From positions 62,001 through 126,000 of the forward strand of contig NZ_JADABY010000025.1 of assembly GCF_015672735.1 (NCBI RefSeq): a DNA stretch of 64,000 bases, given 5' to 3'. This DNA is from Citrobacter sp. Res13-Sevr-PEB04-36 (GTDB lineage: Bacteria > Pseudomonadota > Gammaproteobacteria > Enterobacterales > Enterobacteriaceae). Each line of letters opens with the position of its first letter. Within the stretch, counting starts at the first letter, position 1. Below the pieces are notes generated by a model, which was not told the DNA's origin, made no database searches, and saw only the letters and a list, made by a program, of their open reading frames with translations. A program made the translations under genes and the position numbers. This document shows, one piece after another, positions 35,890 to 44,454 of this stretch.

Positions 35890-37299
35890 TTATTTCATCA
35901 TCTCGCGAATTAATTTCCCCAGCTGTTTCACCGCCAGCTCTTCGCGTTCTCCCCAGTTCCAGGCGGTATTGAAGCGAAAGAAGCGTGTCCAGGTTCCCGA
36001 TGTTGAGAACATTTTCCCCGGTGCAATACTGATGTGGTGCGCCAGGGCCTGTGTACTGAGAATACCTGCATCAAGCGGTTCGGGCAGTTCGAGCCATAGA
36101 AAATAGCCGCTATCGCTATGATGAATTTTGACTTCTGCCGGAAGATGGCGCAGCAGCGTTTGCCAGGCCTGCTGTTTGCGTTCTGCCAGTTGACGACGTA
36201 GCCGACGCAAATGCGCGTCATAACGTCGGGTAGACAGGTAATCCACCAGTGCGAGCTGCATCGGGGAGCTGGTTGACAAGGTGCTCATCAACTGGAGCCG
36301 CTGAATGCGCCGCGCATGCTTCCCCGCCGCCACCCAGCCAACGCGAAATCCGGGCACCAGGCATTTTGAAAACGACGAACAGTGCAGCACTCTGTCGCCA
36401 CGATCCCAGGCTTTGGCGGGCAGCGGTTTTTCACGACCAAAATACAGCTCGCTGTAGACATCATCCTCGATCAGCATCACGTTGTATTTTTCCAGCAACG
36501 CGACCAGATGGGCCTTTTTCTCTGCGCTGAGCGTAAACCCCAGCGGGTTTTGGCCGTTGGTCATCAGCCAGCAAGCCTTAACCGGATACTCTTGTAAAGC
36601 CTGCTCCAGCGCGACGAGATCGATCCCATCCTTGACGTCGGAGGCAACAGATAGCGCTTTTAAACGCAGCCTTTCAAGCGCCTGCAAGGCGCCGTAAAAA
36701 CAGGGATTTTCGACAATCACCCAGTCGCCGGGCTCGGTCACCGCCTGCAGGCTCAGGTTGAGGGCTTCCAGCGCCCCGGCGGTAATCACAATGTCATCCG
36801 GCGAAATAGTGATCCCCTGCTGGGCATAGCGACGTGCAATGGCATTGCGCAATTCGGCATTACCCGGCGGCAGGTTTTCAATCACGCTCATTGCCGTCGC
36901 CGTTTTGCTCACCTGCGCCAACGAACGATTAAGCTGCTGCAGGGGAAATAAACGGGGATCGGGAAATGCGGACGCAAACGGCATCACCGAAGCGTCCCGG
37001 CTGGCCTGCAGCATGTCAAAAATATAGGTGTTGATATCGACCGCTTCATCGCGCACAACCTGCGCTTGCGGGGTTGCCGACTCACGTTCGGGCCGTGCGG
37101 CAACATAATAGCCAGATTGCGGCCGCGCAATGATCCGCCCCTGACTTTCCAGAAGCTGATAAGCATGGCCGACGGTCATAAAGCTCATCCCGCTGGTCGC
37201 CACCTGTTCACGTAAAGAAGGCAGACGATCGCCGGGTTGCCAGACGCCAGAGGCGATTTGATCGCGAATTTGTTCCGCCAGCCGTTGATATTTTTTCAT
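35890..37299 (-). CDS. ydcR: YdcR, MocR-type GntR/aminotransferase fusion regulator
   Basis: A 469-residue fusion of an N-terminal GntR winged helix (residues 1-70; RDQIASGVWQPGDRLPSLRE) and a type I aminotransferase-like domain (about 95-465). The PLP lysine is in HCSSFSKCLVPGFRVGW. MocR proteins use the PLP-bound fold as a ligand sensor rather than as a working transaminase. The adjacent ydcSTUV–patD operon suggests that putrescine or an aldehyde derived from it is the signal; that is inference. Confidence 0.93.
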   Translation of the reverse strand: MKKYQRLAEQIRDQIASGVWQPGDRLPSLREQVATSGMSFMTVGHAYQLLESQGRIIARPQSGYYVAARPERESATPQAQVVRDEAVDINTYIFDMLQASRDASVMPFASAFPDPRLFPLQQLNRSLAQVSKTATAMSVIENLPPGNAELRNAIARRYAQQGITISPDDIVITAGALEALNLSLQAVTEPGDWVIVENPCFYGALQALERLRLKALSVASDVKDGIDLVALEQALQEYPVKACWLMTNGQNPLGFTLSAEKKAHLVALLEKYNVMLIEDDVYSELYFGREKPLPAKAWDRGDRVLHCSSFSKCLVPGFRVGWVAAGKHARRIQRLQLMSTLSTSSPMQLALVDYLSTRRYDAHLRRLRRQLAERKQQAWQTLLRHLPAEVKIHHSDSGYFLWLELPEPLDAGILSTQALAHHISIAPGKMFSTSGTWTRFFRFNTAWNWGEREELAVKQLGKLIREMMK

Positions 37300-37648
37300 G
37301 ATGATTCTCGGGAGTCAGATGCAGGTGACGCTCGCAGTGTATATCAGTTAATAAAATTAACAACATCGTGACAACTGTTATGGTGTTGCGTTTTTACAGT
37401 ATCGTTAACGAAAGCCCTTTGCCTAATGCTCGCACCGCGAGCCTGCACAGCATCAATTTTTGCGCGTACTTTGAATCTCATAACCAGCTGATTTCTTGTA
37501 TATTTCAGAAATGAAGGTTTTATATCAGCACCGTCAACAGATAACAGCGACGCAACTGTTATGGTTAAAAAGAACTGTTCTGTTTCTGCCCCCCACTGTT
37601 CCTCAGGCATAGAATTGCGCTAAATCAATTTTGCCTGCGGAGTTAAGC
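37300..37648. other. Intergenic region between ydcR and cioA
   Basis: A 349-base divergent promoter region, AT-rich in its left half. A minus-strand open frame at 37344-37610 has no ribosome site and no recognisable product and is not called. The cioA promoter should lie in the right third. Confidence 0.55.
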
Positions 37649-39052
37649 ATGTTCGGTCTTGACGCGTTTCACCTGGCGCGTATCCAGTTCGCGTTTACGG
37701 TGTCGTTTCACATCATCTTTCCGGCCATTACTATTGGTCTTGCCAGCTATCTGGCGGTGCTTGAAGGTCTGTGGCTAAAAACCAAAAATCCCACCTGGCG
37801 TTCGCTGTATCATTTCTGGTCTAAAATATTCGCCGTCAACTTTGGTATGGGCGTGGTTTCGGGCCTGGTGATGGCCTACCAGTTCGGCACCAACTGGAGC
37901 GGTTTTTCCGAGTTCGCCGGGAGTATCACCGGGCCGCTGCTGACCTATGAAGTGCTGACCGCCTTCTTCCTCGAGGCAGGATTCCTTGGCGTGATGCTGT
38001 TTGGCTGGCAGCGCGTGGGTCCAGGTCTGCACTTCTTCGCCACCTGTATGGTCGCGCTAGGCACCATTATTTCAACCTTCTGGATCCTCGCCTCCAACAG
38101 CTGGATGCAAACACCGCAGGGTTACGAAATTATCAACGGACAAGTCGTGCCGGTGGACTGGTTTGCCGTCATCTTCAATCCGTCCTTCCCCTATCGTCTG
38201 CTACATATGTCCGTCGCCGCCTTCCTGAGCAGCGCTCTGTTTGTCGCGGCGTCGGCGGCCTGGCATTTACTACGTGGAAATAATACGCCGGCAATTCGTG
38301 CCATGTTTTCAATGGCCCTGTGGATGACGCTGATCGTCGCCCCGTTACAGGCGCTGATTGGCGATATGCATGGGCTGAACACCCTGAAGCATCAACCCGC
38401 CAAAATTGCCGCCATTGAAGGTCACTGGGAAAACGTGCCCGGTGAACCGACCCCGCTGTTGCTGTTCGGCTGGCCGGATATGGAACAGGAGCGCACCCGC
38501 TACGGGCTGGCAATACCGGCGCTGGGCAGCCTGATTTTGACCCACAGTCTGGATAAACAAGTTCCGGCTCTGAAAGAGTTTCCGAAAGAAGACCGTCCTA
38601 ACTCCACCATGGTGTTCTGGTCGTTTCGCATTATGGCGGGCCTGGGGATGTTGATGATCTTGCTCGGCACGTTTGCCCTGTGGCTACGCTACAAACAACG
38701 CCTGTATACCTCGCGTCCTTTCCTGCGCTTCGCGCTATGGATGGGACCCTCCGGTCTGATTGCCATTCTGGCCGGATGGGTCACCACCGAAGTCGGTCGT
38801 CAGCCGTGGGTTGTTTACGGCCTGCAACGGACGGCGGATGCGGTTTCCGCACATGGTGATTTGCACATGAGCATCAGCCTGCTGGCCTTCTTTGTGGTTT
38901 ACAGTTCGGTCTTCGGTGTGGGCTACAGCTACATGATCCGTCTGATCCGCAAAGGACCGCAGGAAGATGGCCCGACGAGTCCGCCAACGGGTACCCCTGC
39001 TCGACCGCTTTCCGCTGCGGTCCTTGATTCTCAACCGGAGGCACACCGCTAA
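37649..39052 (+). CDS. cioA: Cytochrome bd ubiquinol oxidase subunit I, CioA/CydA type
   Basis: A 467-residue quinol oxidase subunit with about nine membrane segments. His21 in FTVSFHIIFP corresponds to the haem b595/d ligand region, an internal HMS (PYRLLHMSVAAF) fits the haem b558 histidine, and GRQPW is intact. The quinol loop is short, as in the cyanide-insensitive (CioAB) branch, in contrast to E. coli CydA with its long loop. ATG 37649 follows GGAG; six extra upstream codons are unlikely. It forms an operon with subunit II and a tiny third subunit. E. coli K-12 has no oxidase gene at this place. Confidence 0.9.
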   Translation: MFGLDAFHLARIQFAFTVSFHIIFPAITIGLASYLAVLEGLWLKTKNPTWRSLYHFWSKIFAVNFGMGVVSGLVMAYQFGTNWSGFSEFAGSITGPLLTYEVLTAFFLEAGFLGVMLFGWQRVGPGLHFFATCMVALGTIISTFWILASNSWMQTPQGYEIINGQVVPVDWFAVIFNPSFPYRLLHMSVAAFLSSALFVAASAAWHLLRGNNTPAIRAMFSMALWMTLIVAPLQALIGDMHGLNTLKHQPAKIAAIEGHWENVPGEPTPLLLFGWPDMEQERTRYGLAIPALGSLILTHSLDKQVPALKEFPKEDRPNSTMVFWSFRIMAGLGMLMILLGTFALWLRYKQRLYTSRPFLRFALWMGPSGLIAILAGWVTTEVGRQPWVVYGLQRTADAVSAHGDLHMSISLLAFFVVYSSVFGVGYSYMIRLIRKGPQEDGPTSPPTGTPARPLSAAVLDSQPEAHR

Positions 39053-40062
39053 TGGGTATTGATTTATCAGTTATCTGGTTCGTTATCATCGTGTTCGCCA
39101 CGCTGATGTATATCGTGATGGATGGTTTCGACCTTGGGATTGGCATCTTATTTCCGGCCATTCAGGACCCCGACGATCGCGATGTGATGGTCAACAGCGT
39201 GGCGCCGGTCTGGGACGGCAATGAAACCTGGCTGGTACTGGGGGGCGCAGGCTTGTTTGGTGCCTTTCCGCTGGCCTACGCGGTGATCGTCGATGCGTTG
39301 ACCATCCCCTTAACCCTGATGCTAATCGGCCTGATTTTTCGCGGCGTGGCCTTTGAGTTTCGTTTCAAAGCAACGCCCGCACACCGGCCATTCTGGGATA
39401 AAGCGTTTATATGCGGTTCAATCCTCGCCACCTTTACCCAGGGCGTTGTCGTCGGTGCGGTGCTTAATGGATTCTCAGTCAGCGGACGCAGTTACAGCGG
39501 CGGACCTTTCGACTGGCTCACCCCTTTCACGCTGTTTTGCGGCGTGGGCCTGGTGGTGGCCTATGCGCTACTGGGTGCGACATGGCTGGTGATGAAAAGC
39601 GAAAATCCGCTGCAGGACAAAATGCGCAACGCCGCCAAAAAACTGTTGCTGGCGCTGTTGGTGGTCATTGCCATTATCAGCCTGTGGACGCCGCTGGCGC
39701 ACAGCGCCATTGCCGATCGCTGGTTTAGCCTGCCGAATCTGTGGTTCCTGATGCCGGTTCCGCTCCTGGTGGCGCTGATCAGCCTGTGGTTGTGGCGTTC
39801 GCTGGGTCAGCAGCACAGCCATGCACTGGCGTTTATCCTGACGCTGGGGTTGATTTTCCTCGGTTTCAGCGGATTGGGGATCAGCATCTGGCCGCATATC
39901 ATTCCACCGTCCATCACCCTCTGGCAGGCGGCAGCACCGCCGCAAAGTCAGGGCTTTATGCTGGTAGGTGCCTTGTTGATTATCCCGATAATCCTCGTGT
40001 ACACCTTCTGGAGCTATTACGTTTTTCGCGGCAAAGTTCAACCTGGTGAGGGGTATCATTGA
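39052..40062 (+). CDS. cioB: Cytochrome bd ubiquinol oxidase subunit II, CioB/CydB type
   Basis: A 336-residue membrane subunit with about nine hydrophobic segments. The N-terminal stretch YIVMDGFDLGIGILFP and the WDGNETWLVLGGAGLFGAFP motif are the hallmarks of CydB-family subunits. It begins on the last base of cioA's stop codon (TAATG), ensuring balanced production. Together with CioA it reduces oxygen to water with quinol at the inner membrane. Confidence 0.92.
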   Translation: MGIDLSVIWFVIIVFATLMYIVMDGFDLGIGILFPAIQDPDDRDVMVNSVAPVWDGNETWLVLGGAGLFGAFPLAYAVIVDALTIPLTLMLIGLIFRGVAFEFRFKATPAHRPFWDKAFICGSILATFTQGVVVGAVLNGFSVSGRSYSGGPFDWLTPFTLFCGVGLVVAYALLGATWLVMKSENPLQDKMRNAAKKLLLALLVVIAIISLWTPLAHSAIADRWFSLPNLWFLMPVPLLVALISLWLWRSLGQQHSHALAFILTLGLIFLGFSGLGISIWPHIIPPSITLWQAAAPPQSQGFMLVGALLIIPIILVYTFWSYYVFRGKVQPGEGYH

Positions 40063-40187
40063 TGCAGCAATCAATCTGGAAACGCCTGATGTGGTTGGTG
40101 ATCCTGTGGGGCGGCAGCGTGCTGGCTCTGGCCGCTGTTGGCATGGCCTTTCGTGTGCTGATGACGGCAGCAGGTTTTAAGTCCTGA
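40062..40187 (+). CDS. DUF2474 small subunit of the bd oxidase (CydX-like)
   Basis: A 41-residue single-helix protein starting MQQSIWKRLMWLVI, read from an ATG that overlaps the cioB stop (TGATG). Small proteins of this kind (CydX, CbdX, DUF2474) follow bd oxidase genes and stabilise the haems in the complex. The position, size and WKRL…W pattern support that role here. It is too short for most automatic gene finders. Confidence 0.88.
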   Translation: MQQSIWKRLMWLVILWGGSVLALAAVGMAFRVLMTAAGFKS

Positions 40188-40203
40188 GTCTGCATTAATA
40201 ATG

Positions 40204-40228
40204 GTCGGGTAGCGTAGCGTTACCCGAC
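40204..40228 (+). terminator. Hairpin after the cytochrome bd operon
   Basis: GTCGGGTA and TACCCGAC pair perfectly over 8 bases around a GCGTAGCGT loop that can extend the stem. It is followed by a moderately A-rich stretch rather than T's. Confidence 0.6.
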
Positions 40229-40373
40229 GGCTAAAATCCCAACGCTATATAAACAAAAATGCAATAACCGGCGAATTGATGAAACACCGATTGCCTTTAA
40301 CCCGATTAAATAATGAAATAGTCACCCGGAGAAATTATCGCCATTTTTGTTAAAACGTACCAGAGGGTGAATG

Positions 40374-40604
40374 ATGTTTAAGAAAGGGTTAACGGTGTTT
40401 TTGCTGACCAGTGCGCTTTTCTCTGGCCAGCTTTTCGCTACTAATCAGGGACATGAATATCTTCAGGTGCAGGATGCCGATCACTTATTACGTCACACGG
40501 CTGACAGCGATGAACTGCGCGTGACGGCGGAAGAATCCGCCGCCGATCTCCGTGAACACCATCACTGGCAAAAATCACGCAAACCCGATACCCATCAAAG
40601 TTAA
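40374..40604 (+). CDS. yncJ: YncJ, small secreted protein
   Basis: A 76-residue protein with a signal peptide (MFKKGLTVFLLTSALFSGQL, cleavage near residue 21-22). The mature part is about 55 residues, polar, with the DSDELRVTAEESAADLREH and WQKSRKP stretches also found in E. coli YncJ. Function unknown. Two tandem ATGs occur at 40371 and 40374; the second has the better spacing from GAGGG and gives the E. coli length. It converges on rlhA with three bases between stops. Confidence 0.9.
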   Translation: MFKKGLTVFLLTSALFSGQLFATNQGHEYLQVQDADHLLRHTADSDELRVTAEESAADLREHHHWQKSRKPDTHQS

Positions 40605-40607
40605 CGC

Positions 40608-42569
40608 TTAGCCTTTACGCTTCGGCAGCGTTTTCATCAGTTCATCCGGGCTGACGGAAGCCACGATGCTGCCCGGCAGCGGCATTTTCAGAATGTGATG
40701 TTTCATCTTGCCGATGACGTGCATTTCGCACGGTCGGCAATCAAATTTCAGCGTCAGCACGTCGTCACCGTTGACCAACTGCATTGGCGTCGCTTTCCAG
40801 CTTTTGATGTTGCCTTTGGCCTGTTTCGGGCACAGATTAAAGGCAAAACGCAGGCAGTGCTTGGTGATCATCACCGGCACTTCACCTTTTTCTTCATGCG
40901 CTTCATAAGCGGCATCAATCAGCTGAACGCCATAACGGTGGTAAAACGCGCGCGCTTTGTGGTTATAGACGTTTGCCAAAAAACTCAGATGCGTTTGCGG
41001 GTAAACCGGGGCCGGATCGGCTACCGGCTTACGGCATCCACGCTGGTAACTGGCCAGTCGCGCTGCGTCCAGCATTTCAACGGCGTCACGACGCAGTTGA
41101 TTAAGCTGACCGTTCGGCACAAACAGCGCACCCGGCAGATTCACCTGAATATCGCGGGCGTAATACAGCGTCTGCCCAAGCTTTGCCAGCCCTTCCTGCA
41201 AATTGCTCAGCGCTTTTTCCGCGTTGTTCGCTTCTTCAAACTGGCCGTCCAGCGTGTGGGTGATGCTCACGCCCTCCTCACTGGTGAGCGTCAGGATCAG
41301 CTGTTCCTGCCAGCCGCCCAGTTCAATATCGACCGCCACGCGACGTTCGCTGGACGTTTTGGTCAACGCCTGCTGCCAGTTATGATCGAGGTTACGATTC
41401 AACGGATGATGCGGACGCACTTTATGCAGATCGGCCGGCATTTCATTTGGCCAGACCCGATAGCGGTTGTTCCCCGTTTTCTCGACAGTATTGGCACGAA
41501 ACCCAACCACATCACGCTTGATCAGCACGTTCAGGCCATCACCGTTAGCCAGCGGTTCCGTCACTTCAACGTCAAGGTGATCTTTTGCCACTTTCAGCAC
41601 TTCGCCTACCGGCAAGCCGATAAACTTCGGCGAGTCGAATGCACCGATATCCCCTTTGCGGGCGGTGACAAAGTAATCAGTGCTACCGCGGTGGAACGTT
41701 TTGTCCGTAGAAGGGGTAAAGAAATGTTCTGTACGTCCGGCTGAGGCACGGGCTAAATCATCGCGCTGTTCGATAATCGCATCCAGCACCTGGCGATAAT
41801 GGGCGGTGATATTCTTCACGTAGCTCATGTCTTTGTAGCGGCCTTCAATTTTGAAGGACCGCACGCCTGCGTCGATCAACGCGCCCAGGTTGGCAGTCTG
41901 ATCGTTATCTTTCATCGACAGCAGATGTTTTTCGTATGACACCACCCGCCCCTGATCGTCTTTCAGGGTATACGGCAGGCGGCAAGCCTGAGAGCAGTCA
42001 CCGCGGTTGGCGCTGCGTCCGGTCTGGGCGTGAGAGATATAGCACTGCCCGGAATACGCCACGCATAACGCACCGTGAATGAAAAACTCAAGGGTCGCGT
42101 CGGTGGCCTGATGGATAGCGCTAATCTGTTCCAGACTCAGCTCGCGCGCCAGTACAATCTGGGTAAACCCCACATCGCCGAGAAATTTAGCCTTCTCGAC
42201 GCTGCGAATATCACACTGGGTACTGGCATGGAGTTCAATGGGCGGAATATCCAGTTCCAGAATCCCCATGTCCTGTACAATCAGGGCATCAACGCCGGTC
42301 TGATACAGGTCGGTAATCAAGCGCTGAGCAGGTTCCAGCTCATCATCGTGTAAAATCGTATTCAACGTCACAAAGATTTTTGCCCCATAGCGATGGGCGA
42401 AAGGCACCAGTTCAGCGATATCCTTCAGGCTGTTACTGGCATTATGACGTGCGCCAAACCCCGGTCCACCAATGTAAACGGCATCTGCGCCGTGCAAAAT
42501 GGCTTCGCGTGCAATCGCGGTATCACGGGCCGGGCTTAACAATTCAAGACGATAAGGTTGCTGAGGCAT
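40608..42569 (-). CDS. rlhA: 23S rRNA 5-hydroxycytidine C2501 synthase (U32 family)
   Basis: A 653-residue U32-family protein nearly identical to E. coli RlhA (YdcP). It hydroxylates C2501 of 23S rRNA, using prephenate-dependent chemistry and an iron–sulfur centre. Landmarks are the N-terminal LELLSPARD and HGADAVYIGGPGFGARH, the cysteine cluster around YSGQCYISHAQTGRSANRGD and SQACR, and C-terminal cysteines in HCLRFAFNLCPKQAKG and FDCRPCEMHVIGK. Start 42569 gives the E. coli length; an in-frame ATG six codons earlier is less likely. Confidence 0.95.
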   Translation of the reverse strand: MPQQPYRLELLSPARDTAIAREAILHGADAVYIGGPGFGARHNASNSLKDIAELVPFAHRYGAKIFVTLNTILHDDELEPAQRLITDLYQTGVDALIVQDMGILELDIPPIELHASTQCDIRSVEKAKFLGDVGFTQIVLARELSLEQISAIHQATDATLEFFIHGALCVAYSGQCYISHAQTGRSANRGDCSQACRLPYTLKDDQGRVVSYEKHLLSMKDNDQTANLGALIDAGVRSFKIEGRYKDMSYVKNITAHYRQVLDAIIEQRDDLARASAGRTEHFFTPSTDKTFHRGSTDYFVTARKGDIGAFDSPKFIGLPVGEVLKVAKDHLDVEVTEPLANGDGLNVLIKRDVVGFRANTVEKTGNNRYRVWPNEMPADLHKVRPHHPLNRNLDHNWQQALTKTSSERRVAVDIELGGWQEQLILTLTSEEGVSITHTLDGQFEEANNAEKALSNLQEGLAKLGQTLYYARDIQVNLPGALFVPNGQLNQLRRDAVEMLDAARLASYQRGCRKPVADPAPVYPQTHLSFLANVYNHKARAFYHRYGVQLIDAAYEAHEEKGEVPVMITKHCLRFAFNLCPKQAKGNIKSWKATPMQLVNGDDVLTLKFDCRPCEMHVIGKMKHHILKMPLPGSIVASVSPDELMKTLPKRKG

Positions 42570-42647
42570 ACGGTTGTTACCATCCAAAAGCGGTAAAATG
42601 GCGGCTATTGTAGTCAGAAGCGCGACGTTGCGAAATAGTTTTCCCGA

Positions 42648-43184
42648 TTAACTGCGCGGGTAATGGATGAGCGAATGAAAGTAAACCGTCTGTTCGCTGC
42701 TGTTCCGATAACTGTGCGCGGAATCCCCGGCAAAACGCACCCCCTCGCCGGTTTTTAACGTTCGCCAGCTGCCGTCAATGTCCATATCCAGCAGGCCATT
42801 AATCACCACCACATGTTCAATAACGCCGGTCTCGTGCGGGGTAGATTCGCTGAGCGCTCCCGGTGCCAGCAGTATCGAAAAATGGTCAAAGCAGAGTTGC
42901 GGATCCCACGGGAACAGCGGCGTGACGATCATCGCCTGCTGCTGTGGGTCGAATGCGGGCGTGCTGTCGGCTTCCGGCGGCGTGATAAAGGTCGAAAAGG
43001 GCACGTTCAGCCCGGTAGCGATTTTCCATAATGTCGCCACCGTTGGGCTGGATTCGTTGCGCTCAATCTGCCCCAACATGGCTTTTGACACGCCGGTCTC
43101 CTGCGCCAGACGCGCAAGGCTCCATTCCCGCTGTTGACGTAGCATCCTGAGCGTAGTCGCCAGATAGTGGGTAACATTATCCAT
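42648..43184 (-). CDS. sutR: SutR, XRE-cupin regulator of sulfur utilisation
   Basis: A 178-residue regulator equal in length to E. coli SutR (YdcN). An XRE helix-turn-helix occupies about residues 10-62 (ETGVSKAMLGQIERNESSPT) and a cupin domain about 100-175 (HVVVINGLLDMDIDGSW). In E. coli it modulates sulfur-related genes. It is divergent from ydcO, and two copies of a 13-bp sequence lie between the genes. GGGAG precedes the start at 43184; an upstream in-frame ATG is less suitable. Confidence 0.92.
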   Translation of the reverse strand: MDNVTHYLATTLRMLRQQREWSLARLAQETGVSKAMLGQIERNESSPTVATLWKIATGLNVPFSTFITPPEADSTPAFDPQQQAMIVTPLFPWDPQLCFDHFSILLAPGALSESTPHETGVIEHVVVINGLLDMDIDGSWRTLKTGEGVRFAGDSAHSYRNSSEQTVYFHSLIHYPRS

Positions 43185-43232
43185 TCGTTTTCTCCCGATC
43201 TCATGTGGCAAAGACATAGCCTATCACTTGTA

Positions 43233-43276
43233 CGTTATAACGCACAGTGCTACAGTGAATGACCGTTATAACGCAC
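43233..43276. promoter_or_regulatory. Direct-repeat operator between sutR and ydcO
   Basis: CGTTATAACGCAC occurs exactly at 43233-43245 and again at 43264-43276, so the copies are 31 bases apart, close to three helical turns. Each contains the palindromic core GTTATAAC. The location between the divergent starts makes them likely SutR binding sites; binding is inferred. Confidence 0.75.
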
Positions 43277-43287
43277 GCGGAGTTGCT

Positions 43288-44454
43288 ATGCGCACATGTT
43301 ATCTTCCTCTGCCTACTGTACTGTCTGGTTTCGTGGCCGTGCTGGTCGGCTATGCCAGTTCAGCGGCGATTATCTGGCAAGCAGCGATGTCCGCTGGAGC
43401 AACTACCGGGCAAATTGCGGGTTGGATGACTGCCCTGGGCATCGCCATGGGCGTCAGTACGCTGGCATTAACGTTATGGTACCGTGCGCCGATATTAACC
43501 GCGTGGTCAACGCCCGGCGCGGCACTGTTGGTCACCGGTCTGCAGGGTTTAACCATGCAGGAGGCAATTGGCGTATTTATTGTCGCCAATGCGCTGATCG
43601 TCCTGTGCGGCGTGACGGGATTGTTCGCCCGACTGATGCAAGTCATCCCTCACTCGCTGGCGTCAGCGATGCTGGCTGGGATCCTGCTGCGTTTTGGCCT
43701 ACAGGCATTTAATAGTTTGAACAACGAGCTGCTACTGTGCGGCAGCATGCTGCTGGCGTGGCTGGTGCTCAAAGTTGTCGCCCCCCGCTACGCGGTCATT
43801 GCTGCGATGTTGGTGGGGATAATGATTGCCTTGATAAAAGGTGACATTGTCACTAATAACATAACTCTCTCACCGGTGATGCCGGAATTTATCGCCCCCC
43901 ACTTTTCCCTCGCCCACAGCATCAGTATTGCCCTGCCGCTGTTTCTGGTCACCATGGCCTCGCAAAATGCCCCCGGCATTGCCACCATGAAGGCCTCCGG
44001 CTATTCATTACCCGTTTCGCCGTTGATCGTGTTCACCGGCCTGCTGGCGCTGTTGTTTTCCCCGTTTGGCGTCTACTCCATCTGTATTGCCGCCATCACC
44101 GCCGCGATATGCCAAAGCCCGGAAGCGCACCCGGACGCCCAGCGACGCTGGTTAGCCGCCGCAGCTGCGGGTGTTTTCTATCTGCTGGCGGGCGTATTCG
44201 GCGGTTCAGTGACCGGGTTAATGGCGGCCCTGCCGGTAAGCTGGATCCAGATGTTGGCCGGTCTGGCGCTGCTGGGAACGATTAGCGGCAGCCTGTATCA
44301 GGCACTGCATCATGAAGCCGAGCGTGACGCGGCGATTATCACCTTTCTGGTCACCGCCAGCGGTTTGACGCTGCTGGGGATTGGATCTGCATTTTGGGGA
44401 TTAATTGCCGGAGGGGTGTGCTACACGGTGCTGAGATTAGCGCGCCGCACGTAG
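43288..44454 (+). CDS. ydcO: YdcO, BenE-family membrane transporter
   Basis: A 388-residue protein with about 12 hydrophobic segments, matching E. coli YdcO. It belongs to the BenE benzoate/H+ symporter-like family in the nucleobase-transporter fold; the signature GYASSAAIIWQAA and WYRAPILTAWSTPGAALL are present. The true substrate is unknown. ATG 43288 is 5 bases after GGAG and gives the E. coli N-terminus; an open frame further up covers the operator. Its last 18 bases overlap the end of the convergent AraC gene. Confidence 0.92.
   Translation: MRTCYLPLPTVLSGFVAVLVGYASSAAIIWQAAMSAGATTGQIAGWMTALGIAMGVSTLALTLWYRAPILTAWSTPGAALLVTGLQGLTMQEAIGVFIVANALIVLCGVTGLFARLMQVIPHSLASAMLAGILLRFGLQAFNSLNNELLLCGSMLLAWLVLKVVAPRYAVIAAMLVGIMIALIKGDIVTNNITLSPVMPEFIAPHFSLAHSISIALPLFLVTMASQNAPGIATMKASGYSLPVSPLIVFTGLLALLFSPFGVYSICIAAITAAICQSPEAHPDAQRRWLAAAAAGVFYLLAGVFGGSVTGLMAALPVSWIQMLAGLALLGTISGSLYQALHHEAERDAAIITFLVTASGLTLLGIGSAFWGLIAGGVCYTVLRLARRT

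Noticed and set aside
37344-37610. An 88-codon minus-strand frame between ydcR and cioA
   Set aside because: No ribosome binding site, no recognisable motif, and it lies across the expected divergent promoter region.
40695-41744. A 349-codon open frame antisense to rlhA
   Set aside because: It is the mirror of a strongly conserved gene, has no ribosome site and a composition (many His, Phe, Arg) typical of antisense frames.
43228-43287. Extended N-terminus of YdcO
   Set aside because: The extension consists of the operator repeats and promoter; ATG 43288 has a proper ribosome site and matches the E. coli protein.
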